Position numbers and translations under genes: made by a program. A stretch of 47,893 nt of DNA from Nitrospinaceae bacterium (GTDB lineage: Bacteria; Nitrospinota; Nitrospinia; Nitrospinales; VA-1): positions 1 through 47,893 of the forward strand of contig JALPWY010000009.1 of NCBI GenBank assembly GCA_023271875.1, read 5' to 3'. A model generated the notes under the pieces. It had not been told where the DNA came from. It saw only the letters and a program-made list of their open reading frames with translations, and did not search any database. Each line of letters starts with the position of its first letter. Within the stretch, counting starts at the first letter, position 1. This document shows positions 33,107-42,690 of the stretch, piece after piece.

Positions 33107-34858
33107 ATGGGGCGTAATAAAGAAAAAATACCGAGTGTGAGTGTGAGCCGAGGGTCTCTTAAGGCGAGATTGATTTTAGTTTCGGTTCTTTTTGCGTTAT
33201 TCGGTTCAGGGCTTATAGGGAGGTTGTTTTTTCTTCAGGTTGTAAAGCATGAAGACTTGATTTCTCGATCAATGCAACAGCATCAGATGACGGTGAATGT
33301 GAATTACGGGCGTGGTTTTATATACGACCGAAATATGAATGAGTTGGCTGCTAACATTAAAGTTGAGTCTGTGTACGTTACACCACAAGAAATTAAAGAT
33401 AAAAAAAAGACGACTCTGCTATTAGCGAAAGCCTTAAAGATGGATGAAAAGTTAATTTTTAAGAAAATAAGTTCAAGGCGTAGTTTTGTATGGATTAAGC
33501 GTAGGGTTTCTCCTGCAAAAATCGCTCGGTTAAGAAGAGACTCTCCTTCAGGGGTTAATTTTATATCAGAGGACAAACGATTTTTTCCAAAGCGAGAGTT
33601 GGCTTCTGGTGTTATAGGTTTTACTGGAATAGACAACCAGGGCTTAGCTGGCATCGAACACCAATACGATGCAACGTTAAAAGGAAATGTTGTTAAAACG
33701 GTGATGAAAAAAGACGCTCGAGGAAAACTCGTGCAATTTAGTGGGAAGGTTAATGGAGAGGTTACAGAAAACCAAGGTATGATTTTGGCTATTGACGAGG
33801 TGATTCAGTTTTTCGCTGAGCATCATTTGAATAAACAGGTGAAAAAATATCAGGCTAAGTCAGGGGTGGCTATTGTTATGAACCCAAATACAGGTGAGGT
33901 ATATGCGGTTGCCAATATGCCCCAGTATAACCCGAACAATTATTCTGCTTACAATCCTAAAAGGTGGATTAATGGTGCCGTGTCCAACGCGTATGAACCG
34001 GGGTCAATTTTTAAGCCAATTTTAGCTGCCGCTGTCATTGATGCAGGAGTAGCAAGGCCTCATGACATTTTCTTCTGCGAAAATGGAGAATTTGATATTG
34101 GTGGTAAGAAGATTGGGGAAGCCGCTAATCATAAATTTGGATGGTTAACATTGCGGGACGTGATCTCTAAGTCTAGCAATATTGGTTCTATCAAGGTTGC
34201 CCAGCAACTTGGGAAAAGATCTTTTTACAGTTACATTAAAAAATTTGGCTTCGGGCAAAAAACTGGGGTGGCTTTGCCTGGTGAGGCTGCGGGTAGGTTT
34301 AAGGAATTAGCGGCTTGGGATGAAAGGTCTCTAGCTTCTATTTCGTTTGGACACGAAATTAGTGCGACGCCACTTCAAATGATAAGTGCTGTCAGCGCAA
34401 TCGCCAATGGCGGGACTCTTATGGTTCCGCGTGTCACACACGCAATTATAAAAAACGGAAGTGTTACTAAGCGCTTTAAACCAAAGGCTGTTAGGAGAGT
34501 TGTCTCGATTCAAACTAGCAGACAAGTGGTAGAGATTATGAAACATTCTGTTGAAACAGGAACGGGGGGAGAGGCTGCGATTAAAGGCTATGAAGTCGCG
34601 GGGAAAACTGGAACAGCGCAAAAATATGACCGCGAAACGGGAGGTTACTCAACCACAGCTTATGTTTCATCTTTTGTTGGTTTTGTTCCTGCGCACTCTG
34701 CGAAAATAGCTATTTTGGTCATGATTAATGAGCCTAAGGGGGTCCATTGGGGTGGTTCGGTTGCCGCGCCGGTTTTCAAAAATATTGGAAGGGAGACTTT
34801 GCGTTATCTAAACGTACCATCAAATGATCAGCGTGTTTATATTTTGGACCGAGCGTGA
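33107..34858 (+). CDS. ftsI: Septal peptidoglycan transpeptidase FtsI (PBP3)
   Basis: 583-aa class B penicillin-binding protein. One N-terminal helix (about 18-37), pedestal domain starting NYGRGFIYDRN, and the transpeptidase domain with SIFK (Ser300, Lys303), SSN in ISKSSNIGS, and KTGT (500-503). Cross-links septal peptidoglycan with FtsW. No PASTA domains. The stop overlaps a GTG/ATG run that opens the longest murE frame. Confidence 0.96.
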   Translation: MGRNKEKIPSVSVSRGSLKARLILVSVLFALFGSGLIGRLFFLQVVKHEDLISRSMQQHQMTVNVNYGRGFIYDRNMNELAANIKVESVYVTPQEIKDKKKTTLLLAKALKMDEKLIFKKISSRRSFVWIKRRVSPAKIARLRRDSPSGVNFISEDKRFFPKRELASGVIGFTGIDNQGLAGIEHQYDATLKGNVVKTVMKKDARGKLVQFSGKVNGEVTENQGMILAIDEVIQFFAEHHLNKQVKKYQAKSGVAIVMNPNTGEVYAVANMPQYNPNNYSAYNPKRWINGAVSNAYEPGSIFKPILAAAVIDAGVARPHDIFFCENGEFDIGGKKIGEAANHKFGWLTLRDVISKSSNIGSIKVAQQLGKRSFYSYIKKFGFGQKTGVALPGEAAGRFKELAAWDERSLASISFGHEISATPLQMISAVSAIANGGTLMVPRVTHAIIKNGSVTKRFKPKAVRRVVSIQTSRQVVEIMKHSVETGTGGEAAIKGYEVAGKTGTAQKYDRETGGYSTTAYVSSFVGFVPAHSAKIAILVMINEPKGVHWGGSVAAPVFKNIGRETLRYLNVPSNDQRVYILDRA

Positions 34859-34872
34859 TGAGGTGTTTGAGA

Positions 34873-36447
34873 ATGGAGAGCGAGTCTAGTTTCTTTAAAC
34901 CAATTCAAATGGATTTAAGTTTTGCGAAAAATAATATTTATAAAATGAGTAAATTATCAGGTCGAAAACTATCAGCTTTGATTCAAGGATTCCCTGTGAG
35001 AGGTGTCGAGGGAGCGTTGAGTCAGGAAATTTCTTCGATCGCTTTTGACTCTCGTGAGGTTGAAGATGGAGGGCTTTTTGTAGCCATTCGCGGATTTAAG
35101 CAGGATGGTTTTAAGTTTGTCAATGATGCTATCGCTCGCGGAGCGTCAGCGTTTATTACAGAAACACCTATTGAAGAATTATCGAGTTTAAATCTTGATC
35201 GAGGTAAGGTGACAGCGATTTATGTAAAAGATTGTAGAAGTGCTTTAGCTTGGGTTGGGGCAGAATTTTATGGTCGACCATCCGATCGAATGGACGTCTA
35301 TGGTGTCACGGGCACAAATGGAAAAACAACGATCACGTATATTTTAGACTCGATCTATAAGGTTAAAGGGCAGCAGTCAGGAGTAATAGGAACAATTCGC
35401 CACCGCTATGGAGATACGAATCTTGCGGCGTCAACAACCACTCCTGAGTCTTTAGATATCAATCGAATGCTCCATGAAATGACTAGGCGAAAAATTCGTC
35501 AGTGCTTTCTTGAGATTTCGTCTCACTCGCTGGTCCTTAAAAGAGTTTTTGGAATGCATTTCTCCGTTGGTATATTTACTAATTTGAGTCGCGATCACCT
35601 GGACTTTCATAGAACGATAGATAGATATAAGGAAGCAAAGAAAGGGTTGTTTCGTGATAATCAGGTAGAAAAATCCGTGATTAATATTGACGATTCGGTT
35701 GGTCGTGAAATTGCTAACGAATTTTCAAAAAACTTATTGAGTATTGGTATTGAAAAAAAAGCTGATGTGATGGCAGAAGATTGTAGTTTATCCGATGCCG
35801 GCAGTTGCTTTACTCTAAAGACCCCATCTGGTTCCTGTGAAATACAAACTCACTTGTTAGGGATTCACAATATATACAATTTGATATTGGCGGCGGCGGG
35901 AGCACTCCATCAAGGTCTTTCGTTGGACCAGATTGCTAAGGGATTATGTTCCGTTAACCGTATCCCCGGCCGCTTTGAAAAGGTTCCTTGTCGTCAGAAT
36001 TTTTCCATTATTGTTGATTATGCGCATACGGATGACGCGCTTCGTAATGTTCTGCAAGCTGCGAAATCATTTACACCTGGTCGTGTCATCACTGTATTTG
36101 GATGCGGTGGCGACCGTGATCGAGGAAAGCGGAAAACAATGGGTCGTGTAGCAATAGAAGAAAGTGAATTTACTATTGTCACTTCAGATAATCCTCGAAC
36201 AGAAGATCCACAACTTATTGTAGATGACATTCTTGAAGGTATTCCTTCCTCGACGTGTCAGGGTAAAGATTACGAGGTTGTCGTTGATAGAAAAGAGGCG
36301 ATCCAGTTTGCCGTCCGGAAGGCCCAGCCTGGAGATCTAATAATGATAGCAGGTAAAGGGCATGAGGATTACCAAGTTTTAAAAACAGGTGTAATCCACT
36401 TTGACGATCGAGAGGTTGCCCAAGAGGCAGCGAGGGGAGTGTTGTAA
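34873..36447 (+). CDS. murE: UDP-MurNAc-tripeptide synthetase MurE (meso-DAP-adding)
   Basis: Cytoplasmic ligase that adds the third stem residue to UDP-MurNAc-L-Ala-D-Glu. ATP loop GVTGTNGKTTITYIL, central domain FTNLSRDHLDFH with the carbamylated-lysine region, and DNPR (Asp439-Arg442), the motif that selects meso-diaminopimelate, so the wall is of Gram-negative DAP type. ATG 34873 has GAGGTG 7 nt upstream; family length suggests the true start may be the later MSKLSGRK at 34945, and a longer frame begins at 34855. The N-terminal 24 residues are therefore uncertain. Confidence 0.95.
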   Translation: MESESSFFKPIQMDLSFAKNNIYKMSKLSGRKLSALIQGFPVRGVEGALSQEISSIAFDSREVEDGGLFVAIRGFKQDGFKFVNDAIARGASAFITETPIEELSSLNLDRGKVTAIYVKDCRSALAWVGAEFYGRPSDRMDVYGVTGTNGKTTITYILDSIYKVKGQQSGVIGTIRHRYGDTNLAASTTTPESLDINRMLHEMTRRKIRQCFLEISSHSLVLKRVFGMHFSVGIFTNLSRDHLDFHRTIDRYKEAKKGLFRDNQVEKSVINIDDSVGREIANEFSKNLLSIGIEKKADVMAEDCSLSDAGSCFTLKTPSGSCEIQTHLLGIHNIYNLILAAAGALHQGLSLDQIAKGLCSVNRIPGRFEKVPCRQNFSIIVDYAHTDDALRNVLQAAKSFTPGRVITVFGCGGDRDRGKRKTMGRVAIEESEFTIVTSDNPRTEDPQLIVDDILEGIPSSTCQGKDYEVVVDRKEAIQFAVRKAQPGDLIMIAGKGHEDYQVLKTGVIHFDDREVAQEAARGVL

Positions 36448-36448
36448 A

Positions 36449-37837
36449 GTGATTGAAATGAAGGTTGAAGAGTGTTTGAAGGCTATTGGTGGGAAGATTG
36501 TTTCTGGAGTTGCAACAAAAGCTTTCCGAGGTGTGTCTATAGATTCGCGAACCTTAAAAAAAGACGAGCTGTTTGTTTGTATCCGTGGAGATAGGTTGGA
36601 TGGTCATGATTTTATTAAAGAAGCTCAAAATAAAAAAGCGGCTGCGATTATCCTTTCTAATAGAAGCAACGAGGTTTCTAGAAGAGGGGAGGCACCTATA
36701 GTTGTTCGCGTCGATGACACGTTAGAGGCTTTGCAAGAATTAGCTCGTTTTCATAGAGGAGAAATGCCTGTGCGGGTTGTTGGTATAACCGGAACAAATG
36801 GAAAGTCTACAACAAAAGAAATGACAGCCGCGATAACAGAAAAAAGATTTAAAACAATCAAGACAAAAGGAAATCTGAATAATCACATTGGGTTGCCCCT
36901 TAATCTTTTTCATATTTCAAAAGAGGATGAGGTTGCCATTTTAGAAATGGGAATGAGTGCGGCAGGAGAGATTAAGCGTCTTGCGGACATAGCGCAACCG
37001 CAAATTGGTGTGCTTACTAATATTTCTGAGAGTCACTTGGTTCACCTGAAAACATTAAAAAAAGTTCAAGCTGCAAAGGGAGAGCTTTACGACTCGTTAA
37101 GTGAAGATGGGACTGCAATAGTTAATGCTGATGACCCGCTAGTGTTGGAGTTGGCAAGATCTGTTCGAGCCAAAGTGGTTACTTATGGCGTTCATAATGA
37201 AGCTGACGTTAAGGCCGAGAATATCAGTTCGTTGGGTCAGGAAGGATTTAGTTTGAATGTTCGTTTTTTTGAAGAAAATATTCCTATCTGTCTTCCATTT
37301 TTAGGCGAATGTAACATTTATAACGCTCTAGCTGCGATCGCTACGGGTTGTTCATTGGGAATAGCCTCAAGCGATATTCAGGATGGGTTAAGAGACGCTA
37401 AATTGTTATCTCATAGATATGAGGTTGTTAAGCATGAAGGAGCAACGATTATAAACGATTCTTACAATGCAAACCCAAGGTCAATGCAAGAAGCCCTGAA
37501 AACTTTGGCTAGCTATCGATGTGAAGGGCGTCGTTTTTTTGTCGCGGGAGATATGCTTGAGTTAGGGGACCTGGCGGAAGGTGCTCATATGAGGCTTGGG
37601 GTGGACGTCGCGCGATATTCTATTGACTACCTCGTTGTTGTTGGTGATCTCTCTGCCCATGTTGTTAAAAGTGCTGTGGCCTCCGGTTTTAATAAAAAAC
37701 AGACCGCTACTGCTTCGGATCATAAATGCGCAGTGTCATTTTTAAAAAAACACGTCCGCCCCGGAGACTGTCTGCTGGTCAAGGGTTCGCGCGGGGTAAG
37801 AATGGAGGAGGTTGTTGACGGTTTTATTGCTTGCTAA
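36449..37837 (+). CDS. murF: UDP-MurNAc-pentapeptide synthetase MurF
   Basis: Mur ligase that adds D-Ala-D-Ala to UDP-MurNAc-tripeptide. Residue stretches: GVSIDSRTLKKDELFVCIRG, ATP loop GITGTNGKSTTKEM, NLNNHIGLPL, EMGMSAAGEI and NDSYNANPRSM. GTG 36449 is chosen because AGGGGAG lies 9 nt upstream and it starts one base after the murE stop; ATG 36458 is the alternative. Confidence 0.95.
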   Translation: MIEMKVEECLKAIGGKIVSGVATKAFRGVSIDSRTLKKDELFVCIRGDRLDGHDFIKEAQNKKAAAIILSNRSNEVSRRGEAPIVVRVDDTLEALQELARFHRGEMPVRVVGITGTNGKSTTKEMTAAITEKRFKTIKTKGNLNNHIGLPLNLFHISKEDEVAILEMGMSAAGEIKRLADIAQPQIGVLTNISESHLVHLKTLKKVQAAKGELYDSLSEDGTAIVNADDPLVLELARSVRAKVVTYGVHNEADVKAENISSLGQEGFSLNVRFFEENIPICLPFLGECNIYNALAAIATGCSLGIASSDIQDGLRDAKLLSHRYEVVKHEGATIINDSYNANPRSMQEALKTLASYRCEGRRFFVAGDMLELGDLAEGAHMRLGVDVARYSIDYLVVVGDLSAHVVKSAVASGFNKKQTATASDHKCAVSFLKKHVRPGDCLLVKGSRGVRMEEVVDGFIAC

Positions 37838-37869
37838 ATCAAGCACCCATTGAAAGGATTAATTAAATT

Positions 37870-38955
37870 ATGTTGTACCATATTTTTTATCCACTGAGTT
37901 CTGATTATTCATTTCTGAATGTGTTCCGGTACATCACTTTTCGGTCGGCCTATTCTGGTGTCACGGCCTTGATATTCAGTATGCTAATGGGTGGGGTAAT
38001 GATCCGCATGCTTAGAATATTTCAGGTGGGGGAAAAAATCCGAGATGATGGTCCCCAAAGTCACGTTGTCAAGTCTGGAACCCCAACGATGGGCGGGCTT
38101 CTTATTTTGTCGACATTGATTATGTCTACTCTTCTTTGGGCTGACCTAACGAACTCTTATATATGGTTAGCCCTTTTGGCGACTTTAGGATTTGGTCTTG
38201 TGGGATTTATAGACGATGTTATGAAACTAAAAAAGAATAAGGGAATGACAGCGAGAGTAAAGTTAGCGCTGCAAATTTTATTGAGTTTGGCTGTAGGTAT
38301 TTATCTGATTTATTTTGACCCCAGTAGAAGCGAATATGCTACTCATTTATATATTCCTTTTTTTAAGGAGTTTACGCCTGACCTGGGCGCTTGGTATCTC
38401 TTATTGATCGTTGTTACGATTGTGGGTACATCAAATGCAGTGAATCTAACTGATGGCCTCGACGGACTAGCAATCGGTCCTATTATTATAGCTACGATTA
38501 CCTACACTCTAATCCTTTATCTTTGTGGACACTTTAAGTTTGCTGAATACCTTCGCATTCAACATATCAAAGATGCGGGTGAAATAGCTGTGTTTAGTTC
38601 GGCTGTAATAGGTGCCAGCCTAGGATTTCTCTGGTTTAATTCCTATCCGGCTCAAATATTCATGGGAGACGTGGGATCTTTATCTTTAGGTGGACTTCTG
38701 GGGACAATTGCAGTTATAGCCAAACACGAGCTTTTGCTTCTTTTGGTGGGGGGTATTTTTGTAATAGAAGCTCTGTCTGTCATTATCCAGGTGGCCTATT
38801 TTAAATATACCGGTGGAAAACGATTTTTTAAAATGGCACCGCTACATCATCATTTCGAGCATTCAGGTTGGGCAGAACCCAAAGTGATTGTTCGTTTCTG
38901 GATAGTTGCGGTGGTCCTAGCAATGGTCAGCTTAAGTACGTTGAAATTAAGATAA
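37870..38955 (+). CDS. mraY: Phospho-MurNAc-pentapeptide transferase MraY
   Basis: 361-aa membrane enzyme with about ten helices that joins phospho-MurNAc-pentapeptide to undecaprenyl phosphate, making lipid I. Motifs: DDGPQSH (43-49 region) and GTPTMGG, FIDDVMKLKKNKGM with the catalytic Asp pair, NAVNLTDGLDGLA and APLHHHFE. AAAGGA precedes the start. It lies 32 bp after murF and 2 bp before murD. Confidence 0.97.
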   Translation: MLYHIFYPLSSDYSFLNVFRYITFRSAYSGVTALIFSMLMGGVMIRMLRIFQVGEKIRDDGPQSHVVKSGTPTMGGLLILSTLIMSTLLWADLTNSYIWLALLATLGFGLVGFIDDVMKLKKNKGMTARVKLALQILLSLAVGIYLIYFDPSRSEYATHLYIPFFKEFTPDLGAWYLLLIVVTIVGTSNAVNLTDGLDGLAIGPIIIATITYTLILYLCGHFKFAEYLRIQHIKDAGEIAVFSSAVIGASLGFLWFNSYPAQIFMGDVGSLSLGGLLGTIAVIAKHELLLLLVGGIFVIEALSVIIQVAYFKYTGGKRFFKMAPLHHHFEHSGWAEPKVIVRFWIVAVVLAMVSLSTLKLR

Positions 38956-38957
38956 TA

Positions 38958-40292
38958 ATGTTGCTAAAAAATAAAAATATAACAGTGGTCGGCGCTGGAT
39001 GTACTGGAGTTGCAACATCAAACTTTCTAGTTTCCAAGGGGGCCTCCGTTGTTCTTGTTGACATTAAGTCTCGAGTTGAATTAGAAAAAAATCTTCTTTC
39101 ATTATCCCCGAGGGTTCGGACGCTATTTGGGTGTTCTGAGATTCCAGAATCTTCTGATTTGATAGTTCTTAGCCCGGGAGTAAATATTAACGCGTCGTTT
39201 TTAGAGGAATCTCGCAGGCGAGAGATCCAAATTATTAGCGAAATTGAACTAGCTTTTCGTTTTACTAAAACACCTATCATTGCTGTAACCGGCACAAACG
39301 GAAAGTCAACTGTAACAACCCTCATTGGGGATATCTTAAAACAGGCTGGAAAAAAAATCGCAGTTGGTGGGAATTTGGGTACTCCTTTCGTTGCATTACT
39401 TGAGCAAGATCCGGTTGATTATTTTGTCTTGGAAATTTCTACCTTTCAGTTAGAGGGCATTAAAACTTTTCGACCAAACATAGCGGTTATTCTAAATATT
39501 ACTCCGGATCATTTAGACCGACATAAAACCCTTGAGGAATATGCAGACCTTAAGGGGAGTGTTTCTGCTTTTCAAAATGATGGGGATATTCTGGTTCTGA
39601 ATAAAGACGATGAAAATGTAATGAAGCAGGGAAAACGCAGTAAGGCAAAAAAAGTTTTTTTCAGCCTTCGCGGCAAGGTTGATGATGGAGCTTACTTAGA
39701 AGATGGTTCCATGTTTACTTGTTCTGGTGGAAAAGAGAAGCGCATTTTATCAGTTGACGATCTAAAAACAGCGATGCAATTCCAAGCTGAAAACTTATTA
39801 AGTTCAATGGCGGTGGTTACTCTTGTTAATGCTGCTAAATCTGACATTACTAGCGTCGCCATGAAGTTTGAGGGTCTTGATCATCGGGTTGAATGGGTAA
39901 GGACAGTCCGTGGAATAGATTTCGTTAATGATTCAAAAGGAACCAATGTGGGGGCTTTGCAAAAATCTTTAAAGGTTTTTTCTCGCCCCATCATTTTGAT
40001 TGCGGGTGGTAAGGATAAAGGGGGAGATTTTCGAGTTTTAAAAAATCTATTTAAGGAAAAAGTCAAGCACTTGGTTCTTATTGGGGAAACAAAAAATAAA
40101 CTCCGGGAAGTTTTGAATGGTTCCTTTAGTTATGAAGACGCTGAGAGTATGGAAGATGCTGTCGAGCGGTCCATGGAGAAAGCGGCGGCAGGAGATATTG
40201 TGCTGCTTTCGCCAGGATGCTCTAGTTTCGATATGTTTAAAGATTTTATCGAACGAGGAAATCAGTTTAAGGAAATTGTAGGTCGTCTTTGA
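38958..40292 (+). CDS. murD: UDP-MurNAc-L-Ala D-Glu ligase MurD
   Basis: 444-aa Mur ligase adding D-glutamate. N-terminal Rossmann-like VVGAGCTGVATSNFL, ATP loop VTGTNGKSTVTTL, central NITPDHLDRH and C-terminal VNDSKGTNVGALQKSL and LLSPGCSSFDMFKDFIERG. ATG 38958 is chosen because it follows the mraY stop by 2 bp; the open frame to 38868 lies inside mraY. Confidence 0.96.
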   Translation: MLLKNKNITVVGAGCTGVATSNFLVSKGASVVLVDIKSRVELEKNLLSLSPRVRTLFGCSEIPESSDLIVLSPGVNINASFLEESRRREIQIISEIELAFRFTKTPIIAVTGTNGKSTVTTLIGDILKQAGKKIAVGGNLGTPFVALLEQDPVDYFVLEISTFQLEGIKTFRPNIAVILNITPDHLDRHKTLEEYADLKGSVSAFQNDGDILVLNKDDENVMKQGKRSKAKKVFFSLRGKVDDGAYLEDGSMFTCSGGKEKRILSVDDLKTAMQFQAENLLSSMAVVTLVNAAKSDITSVAMKFEGLDHRVEWVRTVRGIDFVNDSKGTNVGALQKSLKVFSRPIILIAGGKDKGGDFRVLKNLFKEKVKHLVLIGETKNKLREVLNGSFSYEDAESMEDAVERSMEKAAAGDIVLLSPGCSSFDMFKDFIERGNQFKEIVGRL

Positions 40293-40397
40293 GTAGGGAT
40301 TTTTAGTTATTTTTAAGTTCGGTAATAAAAGTCTGAATTAGATTTTCTCGGTTTTTGTTTTCTTGCTAAGGCCGATGATTTTGGTTAAGGGTTGGGA
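40293..40397 (+). other. Gap between murD and ftsW
   Basis: 105 bp, the longest gap in the dcw cluster. T-rich; no terminator hairpin and no good promoter pair was recognised. AAGGGTTGGGA at its end serves ftsW as Shine-Dalgarno. Confidence 0.4.
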
Positions 40398-41531
40398 ATG
40401 TATTTTGTGGAGAAAAAGTTGAACCGCTTAAAGTCAAAACCATTCCATTGTGACTCAATACTTCTTGCTACGACCATAATGCTGGTCTTAATTGGGCTTG
40501 TGATGGTGTTTAGTTCTAGCGGGGTATACGCGATGGAAAAATATAACGATGCTTACTATTTTCTAAAACGTCAGGTGGTGTGGGTTGCTCTGGGGGCTAT
40601 GGTAATGCTATCTGCTCGCAAAATGAACTACCGTGAATTAGAAAAATACACCTACTACATCATGGGCGTGGCATTTTTGATGTTAGTAGCAGTGATGATA
40701 CCTGGTTTTGGAAAAGAAGTTGGGGGAGCAAGGCGTTGGTTGGCTATAGGTGGGTTCACTTTTCAGCCATCAGAACTTGCTAAGTTTGCCCTGATACTAT
40801 TCATAGCTAAATCTCTAGTGAAACGGTCCGACCAATTAAAAAACTTTGCCTATGGATACTTACCTAAATTAATCGTTCTCGGTTTTTTCTTCGTGCCCAT
40901 TCTATTTCAACCAGATTTTGGGACCGCAATTACGATATGTGCGGTCACGTTTACAATGCTCATGATAGCGGGATTACGCTCAAAATTTCTAATCTATTCG
41001 ATCTTAGCTGTAGTTCCTCTCTTTGTCATTGCAATTATGAATGCCGAGTATCGCATGCGTAGGATAGTTGCATTTCTTAACCCATGGGAACACGAATCGA
41101 ATGCAGGTTTTCAGGTTGTTCAATCATTTTATGCATTTGGACGTGGGGGGATATTTGGCACTGGAATTGGTAATAGTAGCCAAAAGTTATTTTATCTTCC
41201 AGAAGCGCATACAGATTTTATTTTTTCAGTAATTGGCGAAGAGCTTGGTTTTGTCGGGACCTTGATTCTTATTTTTCTATTTTCAATGTTGATTTGGAGA
41301 GGATTTGTCATTGCTTATCATGCTAAGGATTCTTTTGGAGTTTATGTGGCGATTGGTTTGACTCTTTTAATTGGAATTCAAGCATTCATGAATATGGGAG
41401 TAACTGTAGGTTTGCTTCCAACAAAGGGATTGACGCTTCCTTTTGTCAGCATGGGAGGGTCATCCCTGGTGGTTCTAATGCTTTCAATAGGGGTGTTATT
41501 GAATATCTCAGAAAAACCAATCCAAAATTGA
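40398..41531 (+). CDS. ftsW: Septal peptidoglycan polymerase FtsW
   Basis: 377-aa SEDS-family glycosyltransferase with ten hydrophobic helices that polymerises lipid II at the septum with FtsI. Signature stretches: VMVFSSSGVYA, GGARRWLAIGGFTFQPSELAKFAL, FQPDFGTAI, EAHTDFIFSVIGEELGFVG and GLLPTKGLTLPFVSMGGSSL. ATG 40398 follows a Shine-Dalgarno-like run; an upstream TTG at 40392 adds two residues. Confidence 0.96.
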   Translation: MYFVEKKLNRLKSKPFHCDSILLATTIMLVLIGLVMVFSSSGVYAMEKYNDAYYFLKRQVVWVALGAMVMLSARKMNYRELEKYTYYIMGVAFLMLVAVMIPGFGKEVGGARRWLAIGGFTFQPSELAKFALILFIAKSLVKRSDQLKNFAYGYLPKLIVLGFFFVPILFQPDFGTAITICAVTFTMLMIAGLRSKFLIYSILAVVPLFVIAIMNAEYRMRRIVAFLNPWEHESNAGFQVVQSFYAFGRGGIFGTGIGNSSQKLFYLPEAHTDFIFSVIGEELGFVGTLILIFLFSMLIWRGFVIAYHAKDSFGVYVAIGLTLLIGIQAFMNMGVTVGLLPTKGLTLPFVSMGGSSLVVLMLSIGVLLNISEKPIQN

Positions 41532-41541
41532 CCTGCGGATT

Positions 41542-42690
41542 ATGAAACGAAAAATTGTGATTGCAGGAGGAGGAACTGGAGGGCATTTGTTCCCCGGTAT
41601 AGCACTCGCAAAGGAACTTAAGAGGAATGATATGACGATTGAAATTACATTCATAGGAACTAAACAGGGGATTGAATCGAAGGTTCTTCCTGGGGAAGGG
41701 TTTATGTTGAAAACCATTATATCCTCAGGTTTGTTGGGAAAAAGAGGACTCAATAGGTGGGTTTCTTGGTCCAAACTTCCGATGGGAGCCGCGCAATCAA
41801 TGTTTTTTCTAATTCGTAATCGTCCTAATCTTGTTGTAGGTGTTGGTGGTTACGTCTCTGCTCCGTTGGTTTTTTCAGCCTGGCTTTTACGTATTCCTAT
41901 TCTAATTCATGAGCAAAACGCATTTCCTGGTATGGCTAATAAATGGCTAGGAAAAATTGCCGATAAGGTGGCGGTATCTTATAAAGAATCCAAACAATTT
42001 TTTTTAAATAAAAAGGTGGAAGTGACAGGCAATATGATTCACGAAAAACTTTGCCAAGCGAGAGAAGGGTTTCCTTCTCCTTTAAAACAACCATTCGGGG
42101 TACTGATTCTAGGTGGCAGTCAGGGATCACACTCGATCAACATGGCGATGGTTGAAGCGCTAGACCTTTTATCTGATCGTAAAGAACGACTCCATATTAC
42201 TCACCAGACAGGTGATGCGGATTATGAAATTGTTAAAAAACAATATGCTGCGAAAGGGTTCTCTGCCAATGTTATGTCATTTATCACTGATATGCCTGAG
42301 AGATATCGGTCGGCTTCTATTGTTATATGTCGATCGGGTGCCACAACTCTTGCTGAAATTACAGCCGCTGGAAGAGTGTCTCTTCTTATTCCTTTCCCTT
42401 ACGCAGCTAATAATCATCAAGAGCATAACGCTAGAATTATTGAGGCTGCCGGTGCTGGGGAGGTGATTTTGGACAAAGAAATTTCTGGCGAGCAGATCGC
42501 AAAATCGATTAAAAAAGCGATGGATGAACCAGAGAACCTTCAAAGAATGGAGAACAATAGTTATGGTCTTGGTAGTCGGGATGCAACCGAAAAAGTGCGG
42601 AAGATTTGTTTGGAATTAATGGGCGACGCGAGAAAAGTTTCGGAAGACAATAATGAATCGAAAGAAAAACATGTTTTGTCATGCTTCTAG
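41542..42690 (+). CDS. murG: Lipid II synthase MurG
   Basis: 382-aa peripheral GT-B glycosyltransferase that adds GlcNAc to lipid I on the inner face of the membrane. GGGTGGHLFPGIALAKEL (lipid-side G loop), HEQNAFPGMANKWL, LGGSQGSHSIN, CRSGATTLAEI and FPYAANNHQEHNA (UDP-GlcNAc site). The C-terminus overlaps murC by 10 bp; the last 20 residues are charged and vary from the family. Confidence 0.96.
   Translation: MKRKIVIAGGGTGGHLFPGIALAKELKRNDMTIEITFIGTKQGIESKVLPGEGFMLKTIISSGLLGKRGLNRWVSWSKLPMGAAQSMFFLIRNRPNLVVGVGGYVSAPLVFSAWLLRIPILIHEQNAFPGMANKWLGKIADKVAVSYKESKQFFLNKKVEVTGNMIHEKLCQAREGFPSPLKQPFGVLILGGSQGSHSINMAMVEALDLLSDRKERLHITHQTGDADYEIVKKQYAAKGFSANVMSFITDMPERYRSASIVICRSGATTLAEITAAGRVSLLIPFPYAANNHQEHNARIIEAAGAGEVILDKEISGEQIAKSIKKAMDEPENLQRMENNSYGLGSRDATEKVRKICLELMGDARKVSEDNNESKEKHVLSCF

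Noticed and set aside
34855-34872. Upstream GTG/ATG start for murE overlapping the ftsI stop
   Set aside because: No Shine-Dalgarno at the right distance, while ATG 34873 has GAGGTG 7 nt upstream; the extra residues do not match MurE.
5148-37341. Four copies of the palindromic octamer GCGATCGC (near 5150, 12368, 15986 and 37335), reminiscent of the cyanobacterial HIP1 word
   Set aside because: More than expected for AT-rich DNA by a rough estimate, but four copies found by eye in 48 kb are too few to claim a genome-wide repeat; a whole-genome count would decide.
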